Source: Siphonodentalium dalli
Lineage: Eukaryota > Mollusca > Scaphopoda > Gadilida > Siphonodentaliidae
DNA length: 64,000 nt
Direction: 5' to 3'
Assembly (NCBI GenBank): GCA_032622095.1
Contig: CP136062.1
Coordinates: forward strand, 12,241,710-12,305,709
Below the pieces are notes generated by a model, which was not told where the DNA came from, did not search any database, and was given only the letters and a program-made list of their open reading frames with translations. The position numbers and the translations under genes are program-made. How positions within the stretch are numbered: the first letter of the stretch is position 1; every line of letters begins with the position of its first letter. Of the stretch, positions 11,717 through 22,034 are shown in pieces.

Positions 11717-12194
11717 AGGTACTCAATCCGATAAAACTCATCCCAATTACTATTTCAATGGCTTCGGGGGTCAAAAATATTTGATTCGAGTCGAGGAAGT
11801 CACCCGTCAAAGCTCAGATTTGTTTGATATCGATTTTAGAAATCTATTATTTTTCATTATCGGGAATACTATCTGGCCCAGAACGCAGTCAAAATTGCGT
11901 TATTATTACCACTTGATTTTAGAGTTATCCATCCTTGTCTGTTTGAATAGAGTTTTGGTGTACTCATCTCGAGCAGGATACGAAATTGACGGCAATTATT
12001 AGTACTCATCTCGAGAATATAACAAATTTCAAAAATCAATATCTAATAACTCTGAGCTTTGTTTGATGGGTTCCTCGACTCGAATCAAATATTTTTTACC
12101 CCCAAAGCCAAAGAAATAGTAATATAGGACCCTCTGATCGGATTGTTGTTGTTGGAATCTGTTGAGATGGGGACCCTGTTCGGATTGAGCACCT
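11717..12194 (+). mobile_element. TTAA-flanked MITE, family A, copy 1
   Basis: Termini AGGTACTCAATCCG and CGGATTGAGCACCT are inverted repeats, directly flanked by TTAA on both sides (11,713-11,716 and 12,195-12,198). Subterminal inverted repeats include ATTTGATTCGAGTCGAGGA near 11,780 and its complement near 12,075. TTAA target sites are used by the piggyBac and Kolobok superfamilies. At 478 bp with no transposase, this is a MITE. A second full copy lies at 46,548-47,016 in the opposite orientation. The 197-residue ORF at 11,409-12,002 runs from flanking DNA into this element and is not a gene. Confidence 0.8.
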
Positions 12195-12265
12195 TTAATG
12201 TAAACAGTGTTTATTATATATTTTTTTCCATTTTGAATGGAAAACTACATCACGTCCGATTCCGA

Positions 12266-12680
12266 ACATACATGTACTCTCGGGCTCCAAATAAAAGTGC
12301 ACGCCCAAATAATAGTGTAGGGGAACTCTGAGCAAAACATCAGCATAACTGTGGTTAAACAAAATATTTTTTATAGTAGGTCAAGTATGGGAATCAACAT
12401 ACAATGTTGTATATGTCATGTGTGATTTATTCAATATTTAAATATTCACATAACTTGTATACCATATACTTGAATATATACATGCATAAAGTTATCAACT
12501 CATGATTTTGATATCAGAATCATATAGAAATCTTGAGTTTGTGCTGATTTCAATTTTCATAGCCTCAAAATTAATAAACATGCAGACACAAATAAGCACT
12601 GTGTCAGGGGGATTTCCTCAAAAAATAATAAACGTGCATGCATGTTTATTTGGAGCCCAAGAGTACACCAGGAGTGGGAA
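12266..12680. repeat. Inverted repeat pair, ~35-bp arms
   Basis: GTACTCTCGGGCTCCAAATA near 12,271 matches the complement of TATTTGGAGCCCAAGAGTAC near 12,647. Weaker matching continues inward. It may be the ends of a ~400-bp degenerate element; no target duplication is clear. Confidence 0.45.
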
Positions 12681-12829
12681 AATAACACAAAATCATTGAG
12701 ATGTGAATTTAAATTAAACAAAATTAAAACTTATACTGCAAAATACACTATCGTAACGTTATTTCAGTGTTCATATACTTTTTCAGCGCAATGATCGGTT
12801 ATACCTTATAGCTTATGATACCTATGCTG

Positions 12830-13513
12830 TTAGTGGGCGCTGGCTTGTGCCACTATGTCCACGTCTTCTGTGTCTGGTTCCCCGAATTTACCAAATTCAG
12901 GCCCTATATTTTTGAGTCTATCCAACGCCCGGCTCGTCTGAGAACTTGTCATCCCTAACTTGGCGTTGGAATCAAGCCTCACCTCCTGTTCTTTCCAATA
13001 ATCGTCGAGTCTATTTTTGAAATGGTTTAATGTATCGGCGTTGACTACTTCTTCTGCTAGTTGGTTCCAGGGCTCCAGAACTCTCTGACTAAAAGTATGT
13101 TTTCTTGTGTCTCTGATTGCCCCTTCTAGAAACAGCTTGAAGTTGTGGCCTCTGGTTTTGGATTCGGAGTTTCATGTCAGTATATTTGCTACTTCCGGGT
13201 CGTATGTATTGAATATTTTGTAGCATTATATCATATCTCCTCTATGTCGTCTGTATTGCAGGGTGGGAATCTTTAGTTTTTCAAATCTGTCTTCATATGG
13301 TAGATGTTTTAAAGGAGGAACTAGTTTTGTTGCTCTGCGTTGGACTTTCTCAAGTTGGGTGATGTGTTTGATCAAATATGGTTTCCATGCTGGCTGTGAG
13401 TACTCTTGGTCGAACCAACCCTTTATACAACTTTGTCATCATGTCTTCATCTGGAAGCTTTCATTTACAGTATTGATGAAGTCTTCTCCTTTCTTGTTTG
13501 TAGCTGTCTGAAA
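12830..13513 (-). pseudogene. LINE fragment: end of endonuclease joined to C-terminal reverse transcriptase
   Basis: On the minus strand the sequence encodes the C-terminal tail of a non-LTR reverse transcriptase: LEKVQRRATKLVPPLKHLPY, then KIPTLQYRRHRGDMI, HNFKLFLEGAI and a WNQLAEEVVNA-type end, with a stop at 12,830-12,832. Two in-frame stops follow RGDMI and a TYDPEVANILT-like stretch. A one-base shift lies near LYKGLVRP (about 13,415). Upstream, NKKGEDFINTVNESF (about 13,460-13,500) is the end of the endonuclease domain. It joins almost directly to the RT tail, so most of the RT, including the catalytic palm, has been deleted. The continuation of the endonuclease is at 14,674-15,154. The family resembles CR1-like LINEs, though the clade is uncertain. 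Confidence 0.8.
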
Positions 13514-14673
13514 TTAAATTATCGCAACTAATGACCAATCGGAAAATACAAGTTCAAAGCGGTGTCGCTAAATTCGCTTCAGTAATATTCTCCCGTTTAA
13601 TGAACTGATTGTTTGAACTCACGCTTTTTAACCTATCGATTGAACCCGATAATGCGCCATTTAAACTGATGATGTAACCCTCACCCCCACTTTAACACAC
13701 CCCTCTCGGGGGTCCATGGGCTGAGTGTCAGCCATGTCGCAGTTAACTGCGACATTATACTCAAACAAAGTAGACATGTTAGCTTAATGTAAGTGTAGCA
13801 TGCATCTAATTAGGGTGAGATAAGATCGTGTAAATAGTAAATGGCGAATCTTGCAATATAATTATATATACGCACATGTAACACTGCATTAATGTGATTG
13901 AGATTCATCTTGATCGAACCTCTTGTAATGATATATAGTATGGTATATCTACCCTACGCTTAATAGTAACTATATATACTTGTTGTTAGCTATCATAGTC
14001 AAGAACATGTGATATTTTAATAGAATGTTATATGCATCCAATCCCGTTGCTCGTGCATTAAAAGTAGAGGAAATTTATTAAATGTGCAATCTTGGAGTAC
14101 CACCGTAATTGATAAACATGAATATGTGTAAATCTCTGACAATGGTGTCTGGTATCCCTCCCATATATAAAGAGATATTTATGTTAATATTGATATTAAT
14201 CCTTAAAATTTTAAGTATGTTAACTACATGTTAAAGATGTATTTAGGGGACCCAGAAATTTAAGTATCCAGTATATAAAATAACACAATGGGAACACAAA
14301 GTGGCACTTAATAAATACATCGAATGATAAGTACAATTTTTTCCCCAATGAATGGCAAGAACAAAATTTAGTTTACTTATTTACTTATTTATCTTCTGTA
14401 AGAAAGTGGAATCATATCTGTATATTGTCTGACAAACATACATCGATTAAATGTCATGTGACATGCATGCATTCAACACGTTATTCAGTGGTGTTGCATT
14501 CAATTATATTCCACACCTTGTAACTGAAAGTCTGGATCCCTATATGCATCTTTAAATGTTAGTGAAATATTTTGAATCGCCATGCTGTTTTCTGGCACCC
14601 ACATTATGTTATTAATTCATGTTCCTTATTACCATGTATTATTGGTTATTGGAATAAAAGTATCAACAACACA
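13514..14673. mobile_element. ~1.16-kb insertion of unknown type inside the LINE endonuclease
   Basis: The minus-strand endonuclease reads IDWKAF up to 14,674 and resumes with QTATNKKGEDF at 13,513. The two flanks rejoin in frame with a short A-tract shared at both edges, about 3 bp, which fits a target duplication. The inserted sequence starts TTAAATTATCGCAACTAATG and ends AAAAGTATCAACAACAC on the plus strand. It shows no inverted termini, poly-A tail or coding region that I can recognise. A 22-bp palindrome around GTCGCAGTTAACTGCGAC lies at 13,734-13,755. Partial matches elsewhere in the window were not found. Confidence 0.55.
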
Positions 14674-15154
14674 AAAGCTTTCCAATCAATGGATGGATGG
14701 TTAAAATCTCCCATGAGGAGAATGTGTGAATAATCCCGATTTCTGCATTGTTCCTTTATTGTTTTGTTTATTTTGTCATAATTTTCTGCTGTACCTGTGT
14801 TATGACTTCTATATACAGCTCCTATAATCATTTTGTCCCTTTTTCTAGTTTAACTGTTATCCATACAGCATCACTCAGTTCTTCATTTATAATTTGCTCT
14901 TCTGCAGAGATATTCGCCTTCACATACATCAAGACCCCTCTTCCTTTGTTACTGTTTAAGTTCTTGTGGATCATAATGTAACCGTCGAAGGTGTATAACG
15001 CAGGTAGGATGTCCTTGCTTTTCTTCGGCTTAACCTCTGTGATGCAGAGTATGTCATACCTCTCTTCTTCAACTAAGTGTCTAAGCTCATTCATTTTGTT
15101 TGACAGACTATCTACATTTAGGGATACAATTTGTAGTCCCTCCATTTGGTGCAT
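14674..15154 (-). pseudogene. LINE APE-type endonuclease, N-terminal part
   Basis: This encodes an apurinic/apyrimidinic-type endonuclease domain, the nicking enzyme used for target-primed reverse transcription. Visible motifs in order are IVSLNVDSLSNKMNEL (start), ITEVKPK (catalytic Glu), GRGVLMYVK, DAVWITV, IIGAVYRS and LLMGDFNHPSIDW (Asp and Asn of the active site). A one-base frameshift near 14,830 separates EKGTK from MIIGAVYRS. The domain is then cut by the insertion at 13,514-14,673. The copy is dead: frameshifted, interrupted and missing most of its RT. Confidence 0.85.
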
Positions 15155-15300
15155 CTAACGTATTTACATATTTCCTCTTGTTTTAGGCCTATCTCGCTTC
15201 TTTCTTCTTTACTTTCTTTAGAGTCCATGGAGGGCCCCGAACCTTTTAGAACCACTCCCCATTTTATTCTTCCGTCTTCTTCATTTATTAATTTCTTCAT
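15155..15300 (-). pseudogene. Probable LINE sequence upstream of the endonuclease
   Basis: The minus-strand frame over 15,118-15,300 is rich in Lys and Glu. It lies immediately upstream of the endonuclease in a different frame, ending in an overlap with its first residues. It may be the inter-ORF region or the end of ORF1. No domain is recognised. Confidence 0.35.
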
Positions 15301-15763
15301 GTCTTCTCTGTCCTTCTTTATAGATCATTTGCCAAGGTGATTTTTAAACCTTTTTCTTTCAACTTTGGCCCAGTTCTGAGTATTTTATATTATAAACCAT
15401 GTTGTTACAGGTATATCCTTTATAACTGTTTATTCAACATAACAGGCTGCAATCCATACAATGCGGTTCCTATTTCAATGTCCGGTTGGCATTATTATTG
15501 TTCGGTTCGGTTCGATAAAACAAATACGCTGTTTTCGAATGTCATACAAGTTTTATGAGTTCTCTTGCTCAAGAATTGATAAATTTCTAAACCTGATTTT
15601 TGGCGCATTAGTTAGAATTATATTTTTTCACAAGAACACACCACAAATATAGTATAAATGATGAACACAACTACATGTAACTGATAAGCCACATACTAGT
15701 ACTGTGGTATAGAATTCCAAAACTTAACCTAGAAATCAACTGGAGAGCCGACTAGCACTTCAC
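15301..15763. other. No gene recognised
   Basis: AT-rich, with short overlapping frames and no motif. Confidence 0.35.
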
Positions 15764-16100
15764 ACTGTGGTGACGACTGTGGCTGAGTGAATAACAGACA
15801 ATGCACGTGATAACGCACGCGCTATTATATGCGCGTTAGTGAACTGTGAATGTGAAAATTCAAGTGCATATATGCTTCACTCCTGTGGTTTCCAACACCT
15901 CTCCATACTTGTACATACCGGCCCACCGCACTGACCAGGGGAGCCCACTTTAATCCAACTGTAAGTATATGTCATGTATATCGATATCTCCTATACTTGG
16001 AGGTAATACAGATATCTCTCTGTACTTCTCTTGTCCGACTTCTTCGATCTTCCCGATATGTATCCGTACTTCCCGACATTTGGTCCCTCGAACCGGATCC
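15764..16100 (+). repeat. Duplicated module, copy 1
   Basis: The blocks ACTGTGGTGACGACTGTGG, GTGAATAACAGACAATGCAC and CTGTACTTCTCTTGTCCGAC occur here and again from 18,180. The distance between the second and third blocks differs between the copies. The copies are about 2.4 kb apart in direct orientation and flank the broken coding chain below. They could be LTR-like ends or a promoter-plus-first-exon duplication. Confidence 0.55.
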
Positions 16101-17053
16101 TGGACACAACATAACTTCGACAAAGGAAACCACAGAATTAATGGCATGGACACATTTGTTCGATGATACGGTAGAGTTAGTTGATCAGACCGACATTCTT
16201 ATGGACTTTCAATCACTTGAGTACGCAAAGGAACTCACAACTGTCCAAGAGATGATCAGAACGAATGTTAAAACCCTCGGTCGATCATCATGAGATCTAA
16301 TCAAACAGATAGATAATGATGATATTTATCTCAGAGAAGCGGATTTGATAGAGGATGCTATGCGCGGCGTGAGAGACAGATTTCAAATGATTGAACAGTA
16401 TATTGATGGACATCTAGATATCAGAGAAACATGTGCACGACAAGACAATTTCAACTGACCTTCCAGTGGACATTGGTCTCAAACCAGTCGTTACAGAGAC
16501 ATTGCCAACTGCATGTGTTTCGGTCGTTCCTGAATTTGTAGCCTCATCGGATATGATGGTTTCACTCTCAGCGGTTGCTGCACAAACTCCCGATATCTTG
16601 TCACACATATTCTCAGACGGACCCTCATGTATCTGGAACAGGCAGTTTGATATCCGCAGATGACCAACCAGCTCCACCCATGCATGTATCCCCAGACAAC
16701 ACCTTGTATACCCATGGCAGCTTCTTCGTGTATTCCCCTCGTCAAAGAGAACTGGAACGATCTTGAATGCATCTGAACCACACGAGAGCGATACTTGTAA
16801 ATATATGATTGATGGGCTACACGGTTCACAGACACTGGACAGTCTTCAGTCTACTGGATATTCGAACCCGATAGTTGATTCGCGTGACGTATTTGCACAT
16901 ATTGCTTTAGTTCTTACAGACGTGAGTTCTGTGTTTGAGTGTGAACTACAGCATGTACCGTGCATTCCTAATCTCAGATCCTTGGCAATCCCAACAAAGT
17001 TATCTTTTGGACCTACTTTCAAGACGTCCACATCGTGTCTAACTTTGAATTGA
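16050..17053 (+). pseudogene. Broken coding chain, function unrecognised
   Basis: Successive plus-strand reading frames follow one another without gaps. One runs to a TGA at 16,291 and stays open beyond it to about 16,457. The others are 16,433-16,663, 16,575-16,766 and 16,763-17,053. Each switch is a single-base shift, and composition looks protein-like throughout: acidic helical stretches such as LVDQTDILMDFQSLEYAKEL and DLIEDAMRGVRDRFQMIEQ, then Ser/Pro/Val-rich segments. This pattern, one stop and about three frameshifts in roughly 1 kb, suggests a decaying gene or transposon ORF of about 330 residues. I see no catalytic motif and no zinc knuckle. It could instead be exons of a spliced gene, but no clean splice sites line up with the switches. 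Confidence 0.4.
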
Positions 17054-18179
17054 TGTCGCAGGGATTCCTTTCTCAGGGAAATCGTTATATGCATATATAT
17101 TTTCGGTATGCATGTGTATACACGACAGTCAAGTAATTGTATGAGTCCGAGAAACATGTGTATATATCTAACTTCTTCGCCATGAGGGTTGGAGGTGAAT
17201 AATGGAAAGGTCTCACCTTAAAATGTCTTTATATATATATATATTGGATGATATAGGTATACAGCGCTGTACAAATGTCGTGCTACAGGTATACATGTGT
17301 CTAGCTTCTACAGATCTTCGGAATTTCTCTGCAATAACCAAAATACAACAATAGTAAATGAACTGAACATTTGCTAGATACTTTGTTATTTATTTCATTT
17401 ATTACTGACTTGTGATTACTTTATAACTGACAGTGATTACTGTGCTTCATGCACTTGTAATATCAAAAACTTCCCCCTCCCCATAAAAATGTTCAAATGA
17501 TAATTAAAAGTGTAAATGTAATGACTGTAAAAGTATTTGACTATTAATATATGCCGCAATCGGAATTGATATGAATAATTCAAACCCTCAAGGTTTAGGT
17601 TTGACCTTTGACCAAAAGGAGTAAATATCCTGACAGTGAAATAGTATCTCATGAAAACACTTGTAATATCTGTAATAACATACGATGTATAAGAGTTGTA
17701 TTTACCTTGCCGGTGAGACAAAAGATACTCCCAACTATCTGTATTGGCCTTCCAGTATTACTTAAGACATTAATGAATAAAATTGATGGCTAAACAAGCC
17801 AAAATATTTGCGACCCGTTCGCTACGATGGAGATTTGAGAAAGAGATCGAACTCCGATAACGAGGTTGTGACGTAACAACAAAACGCGGGGAAAACGGAC
17901 CAATTGAAAAGCGGTTTACTAAATTTGGTTACGTGTGTAGTTTTTATTGGTTAATACTTAATAGTGAATAAATGTAAACAATTTCCATGTGCTTTTTCTA
18001 AATATAACTTTTAAAGGTGCTACGTTAATTCTGCCACATATTAAGTGCAACATTCACTCTACCACATTGACATTTCAATGCAAAACTGACCTCTTCTCTG
18101 TTTCCAAATTTGGACTTCTGTTACGTGCCCCCGGAGGTTGTCGGGGATTAGATACGCCCCTGTATATATCGGACGGTCA
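17054..18179. other. No gene recognised
   Basis: AT-rich sequence with a short TA microsatellite near 17,230-17,245. Short frames carry no motif. Confidence 0.35.
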
Positions 18180-18440
18180 ACTGTGGTGACGAATGTGGCT
18201 GAGTGAATAACAGACAATGCACGTGATAACACACGCGCTAGTGTACGGGCGTGAGCGAACTGTGAATGTGACTATGTGCGCTTGTGACATTGGTGTCAGT
18301 TTGTGATTATGTAGCTGAGGGTAAAGGTGTGCGATATGCTGTACTTCTCTTGTCCGACTTCTTCGATCTTCCAGATAATTATCCGTACTTCCCGACAAAA
18401 TGTCTGGATTACAAAACGTCGAACCGGACATCAAAAGGGG
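18180..18440 (+). repeat. Duplicated module, copy 2
   Basis: Matches 15,764-16,100 in two blocks, 18,180-18,280 and 18,338-18,400. Directly after it a 43-codon frame begins at ATG 18,399 (MSGLQNVEPDIKRGTGLNRL and onward), ending TAA near 18,530. In copy 1 the corresponding start has lost this frame. Confidence 0.55.
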
Positions 18441-18832
18441 AACGGGGTTGAATCGATTGCATAAACATATGAAGTTGGTCACTGACCGACATTTGCTATT
18501 CCAGATGTCATCAATGCAGCGTAAGAAATAAACAAATTTTCTGGTCTGGTTTCTAGGACTATGCAATGCCGACTTAAAAATAACAATTAACATAATCATC
18601 GCATGAAGCGGTCTAACCACAAACGCGAGTATTCGGTAATTCCAAATGTATGAACTGTCACCATGATATCCCGATATATCGTGGTCAGGACTGTTTGTAC
18701 AAAAGGGAGTTATTCTATGCATAATTTTGATATATCATTTTACTCAGACTTTATTGTAATGGAATATATCAGTACATGTATACTGTGTGCACAATATATA
18801 CATGTAGGCCTACTTTCTCTTTAGTATGTGTC

Positions 18833-19000
18833 ATAAATACACAGAACGACACGATGTGTAAATGGGTTTGTCGATATGGCACGAGTGATGTCGCGGAAGG
18901 ATAGAACGAGAGGCGCTTGCGCCTCGAGTTCTATCCCTCCGCGACAGCACGAGTGCCGTATCGACAAACCCATTTACACATCGTGTCGTTCTGTGTTTAT
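18833..19000. repeat. 168-bp near-perfect palindrome
   Basis: The arms (about 80 bp each) start CACAGAACGACACGATGTGT and end in its complement. They meet around GAGGCGCTTGCGCCTC near 18,910-18,925, with only a handful of mismatches. No coding content. It is probably a MITE or the hairpin end of an element; target duplications are not obvious. Confidence 0.75.
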
Positions 19001-19315
19001 TACACGCTTCGCGTCCCAGAATCCGTGCATTAAAAATACATGATTAGAATGTTTATTTAGGCTCATACAGGGCGTGTTTGTCATGTGTGATGATTCTTTC
19101 ATTTAAATAGTTCCAGTTTCATGGTTGAGGTGAACGTCATGTACGTCACTTTACGTCAACGAGATGTGTATGGAACGTACGTTCCATACGGATTTGTGAA
19201 TATGGAACAGCAATAACACTGTACTTCTAGGAACAAGCGTGTCATAAAAGACTCATGTTGTTATTGTGTGCTATACTACATTTCATGTAATACACTACAG
19301 TCAGAGAAATCTTAA

Positions 19316-19696
19316 CACTTTACCCAACAGAAGGGCCCTGTGCCAATGCATTCTCTTATATATGCGAGTCGACCATAGGTCGCCTCGCATATATAAGAGA
19401 ATGCATTGGCTTAACACATTAAAAATTATAAAATTGTTAAAGAATGTAAGAAAAAATGGTAAAAAGTGTTTTTTTTAGGCCAATGCATTCTCTTATATAT
19501 GCGAGGCGACCTATGGTCGACTCGCATATATAAGAGAATGCATTGGCACAGGGCATAACTGTAACTATCACAATGTGGTCAATGAGCCGATTCCAATGAT
19601 ATCCATATTTGTATGGTTCTATTGAGACAGACCGAAGATATTTTAGGCTGTTGAAGCTTTATTTGGCCGGTTTTGGCCGGTTTGTTGGGTAAAGGG
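19316..19696 (-). mobile_element. piggyBac-type MITE with paired hairpins (family HP), copy 1
   Basis: Flanked by TTAA on both sides (19,312-19,315 and 19,697-19,700). Termini are CACTTTACCCAACA and TGTTGGGTAAAGGG, matching the TTAA-CCCTTT-type ends known from piggyBac elements. It carries two 69-bp hairpins, 19,342-19,410 and 19,479-19,547. Each has a ~33-bp stem starting GCCAATGCATTCTCTTATAT and an ATA or TAT loop, and the second is the exact reverse complement of the first. One long arm (19,548-19,690) holds GACAGACCGAAGATATTTTA and GAAGCTTTATTTGG, also seen in copies 2 and 3. Confidence 0.8.
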
Positions 19697-19860
19697 TTAA
19701 TCGAGCCCAATCCTATAACTAATCGTCCTGTGCCGTAATTGGTAGATAAGGTTTGATAGACATACTAGTACATGTACTGTAACGACAGAGACATTATATT
19801 TAAATGGAGATAAAGTGTTTGGATGAGAATGATCAATTGTTTTGACCACTACATGTTAAG

Positions 19861-20590
19861 GTAAGAAATATTTATGCGGTGGGGGGTCAACTAGGTAATT
19901 TTCAATGAAAATTCTCTGCACTTCAATTATTGACTCTTTCATAGAAAATACATGCTTCCTTGTCGCGAATGACAGTTTTTCTTAGTAGCAGAGTCATATT
20001 GAATGATAAAATGAGACTACCTGGCCTTTAGATGTTGAGGTAAAATTCAGGCGGGAGGGGAAGATAAACTAGATAATTTTCATTGAAAGTTCTCCGAACT
20101 TTAAATATTGCCTCACAGAAAAAAACATGCTTTCTTGTTGCCTTGATAGCTTTTCTTAGTCGCATATTCATATTCAAAGATAAAATGAGAGTGACTTAAC
20201 TGGCCATTAGATGCTGAGGTAGAACACGTTCAGGGGGTGGAGATAAACTAGGTAATTTTTAATGAAAATCCTCTGGACTTTAATTATTGCCTCTTTCACA
20301 GAAAATACATGCTTCCTTCCTACAAATAGTATTTTTCTTAGTTGCATAGTCATATTGAATGATAAAATGAGACTAAATGATCATTATAATTATGTTGAGG
20401 TAAATAACAATTCAGGCGGGGGTGTAGATAAACTAAGCAATTTTCCACAAACAAACAAAATTCAGAACTATAAGGCATCTGCCAAAGAATCACCAATGGT
20501 ATTTTTTCTAAGTCACATAGTCATATTGAATGATAAAATTAGCCTAACTGACCACTACTTGTGAAGGTAGGAAAAATTCAGGCGGGGGAG
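19861..20590 (+). repeat. ~180-bp tandem repeat, four units plus a start of a fifth
   Basis: Unit starts lie near 19,861, 20,040, 20,219, 20,400 and 20,567, spaced 179, 179, 181 and 167 bp. Shared blocks are TTCAGGCGGGGG-type G-rich starts, GATAAACTAGRTAATTTT, ACAGAAAATACATGCTTCCT and TCATATTGAATGATAAAAT. The fourth unit has diverged in its middle. Confidence 0.8.
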
Positions 20591-20825
20591 ATATCAGGGC
20601 GGGGGGTCCAGATTATCTTCCCCCATGGTGGGGAGGGGAGATGTCGTAGAACACGGTCATTGCAACGGCGGAATTTACCAAACAACTGCAGACTGAAACG
20701 CACAGGGGCGTGTCGTTAAAACGAGTTAAATATAAATTTAAAAAATAAGCCACGTTTTATATAGTAGGCGGGGTATAAAATGATAGATACATGCATGAGT
20801 CGAAAATACCAGAAACTCATCTATC

Positions 20826-20960
20826 ATTTAACCCTTCCATGATTGGAGCTTCCAGCAATGTTGGAAAACCCCTGTGCCAATGCATTCTCTTATTTATGCA
20901 AGTCTCTCATAGGGAACCTCTCATATATAAAAAGAATACAATGGCCTAACAATATTTACC
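20826..20960. mobile_element. Degenerate hairpin MITE fragment
   Basis: Begins TTTAACCCTTCCATGATTGG and contains a decayed copy of the family HP hairpin (GTGCCAATGCATTCTCTTAT). The same arrangement occurs at 57,285-57,400, so this is a separate subfamily with a TTAACCCTTCCATG end. Confidence 0.6.
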
Positions 20961-22034
20961 AGGAAACTATATAAAACTTGTTATAGGAAGAGAAAGGATA
21001 TCTTGGATCATAAACGAAAATGAAGAAGTTTCATATTGCCTGCTGCGAATTAAAATGGCGTTCATCAATTAACTGATCGACAAAGTACCCCACTTCATGC
21101 GATGCATATATTTGATTGTTACCCGATGAAAATGCTGCAACTGACAAACAGCAATGTATTTATATGTCATTGCAACAAGAATAATGAAGAGCGTTTCTCT
21201 TTTTGCGCAGTATCTGTAAATATTTAAAAGAGGTGTATGTATCTGAATTGATTTCCCCAATATACTTAAAACTGACTATACTATATTTTCCAAACAGCGT
21301 GAACTTATACCAGGGACGTAGCGACAGGGGCGGGTGTCTACTTTGATAAACATTTTAAAATCATCAAGTCCTTTCATTATCATATATATTTTGGAGATTT
21401 TACTATTCTGGTTACAGGACCGGAAAATCCTTCATTTTTTTCTAGTATTTAAATTATGGATATTAGCAATAGTCCTGTGAAACGAAGGCTCCGAAATTAT
21501 ATAAACTCCCAATTTGGGAGGCACATATAACTGAATACATCTGGTAAAGGTTTTCTGTTGTGTAATCAGGATAGTAAAATTTACAAAACAGATATGACAA
21601 TGGAAGGACTTTTGATATGGAATTCCTTATACATGTATGATAAATATCATTTTACCACATTTTCACAAATTTATTTCACAATATTCACCAATTTCCCATT
21701 TTTAGGTCCATTTAAATTTTTAATATGTTGTTTATCATGTGTTAATTTACTTATTCTAGCTAAGACATATCATGCTGCAATTAATTGGAGGTTTGGCACT
21801 GGAAAATGTATACACCTCATTATTATTTGAAATGTTTTATTGCTATTCACATGTGAGAAAATAAGAGTGAGACAACCCCCATTATTCTTATATTCAGAAT
21901 TTGATAGTTACCACATATCACTAAAGACTATGTACACATACTAAGTTTTAATATACACATCATCCTGCCCGTTGTAGGCATGGTATATGCTGAATGTCAA
22001 ATGCATAACTGTTATATCACATTTGTGTTTAAAT
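20961..22034. other. No gene recognised
   Basis: AT-rich sequence with no recognised repeat. Reading frames of 63-90 residues lack motifs. Confidence 0.4.

Noticed and set aside
11409-12002. 197-residue open frame
   Set aside because: Starts in flanking DNA and runs into a non-coding TTAA MITE whose other copy has stops in the matching frame.
19342-19547. microRNA gene pair
   Set aside because: Stems are nearly perfect, repeated in many MITE copies and flanked by TTAA; a transposon hairpin explains them without a conserved miRNA.
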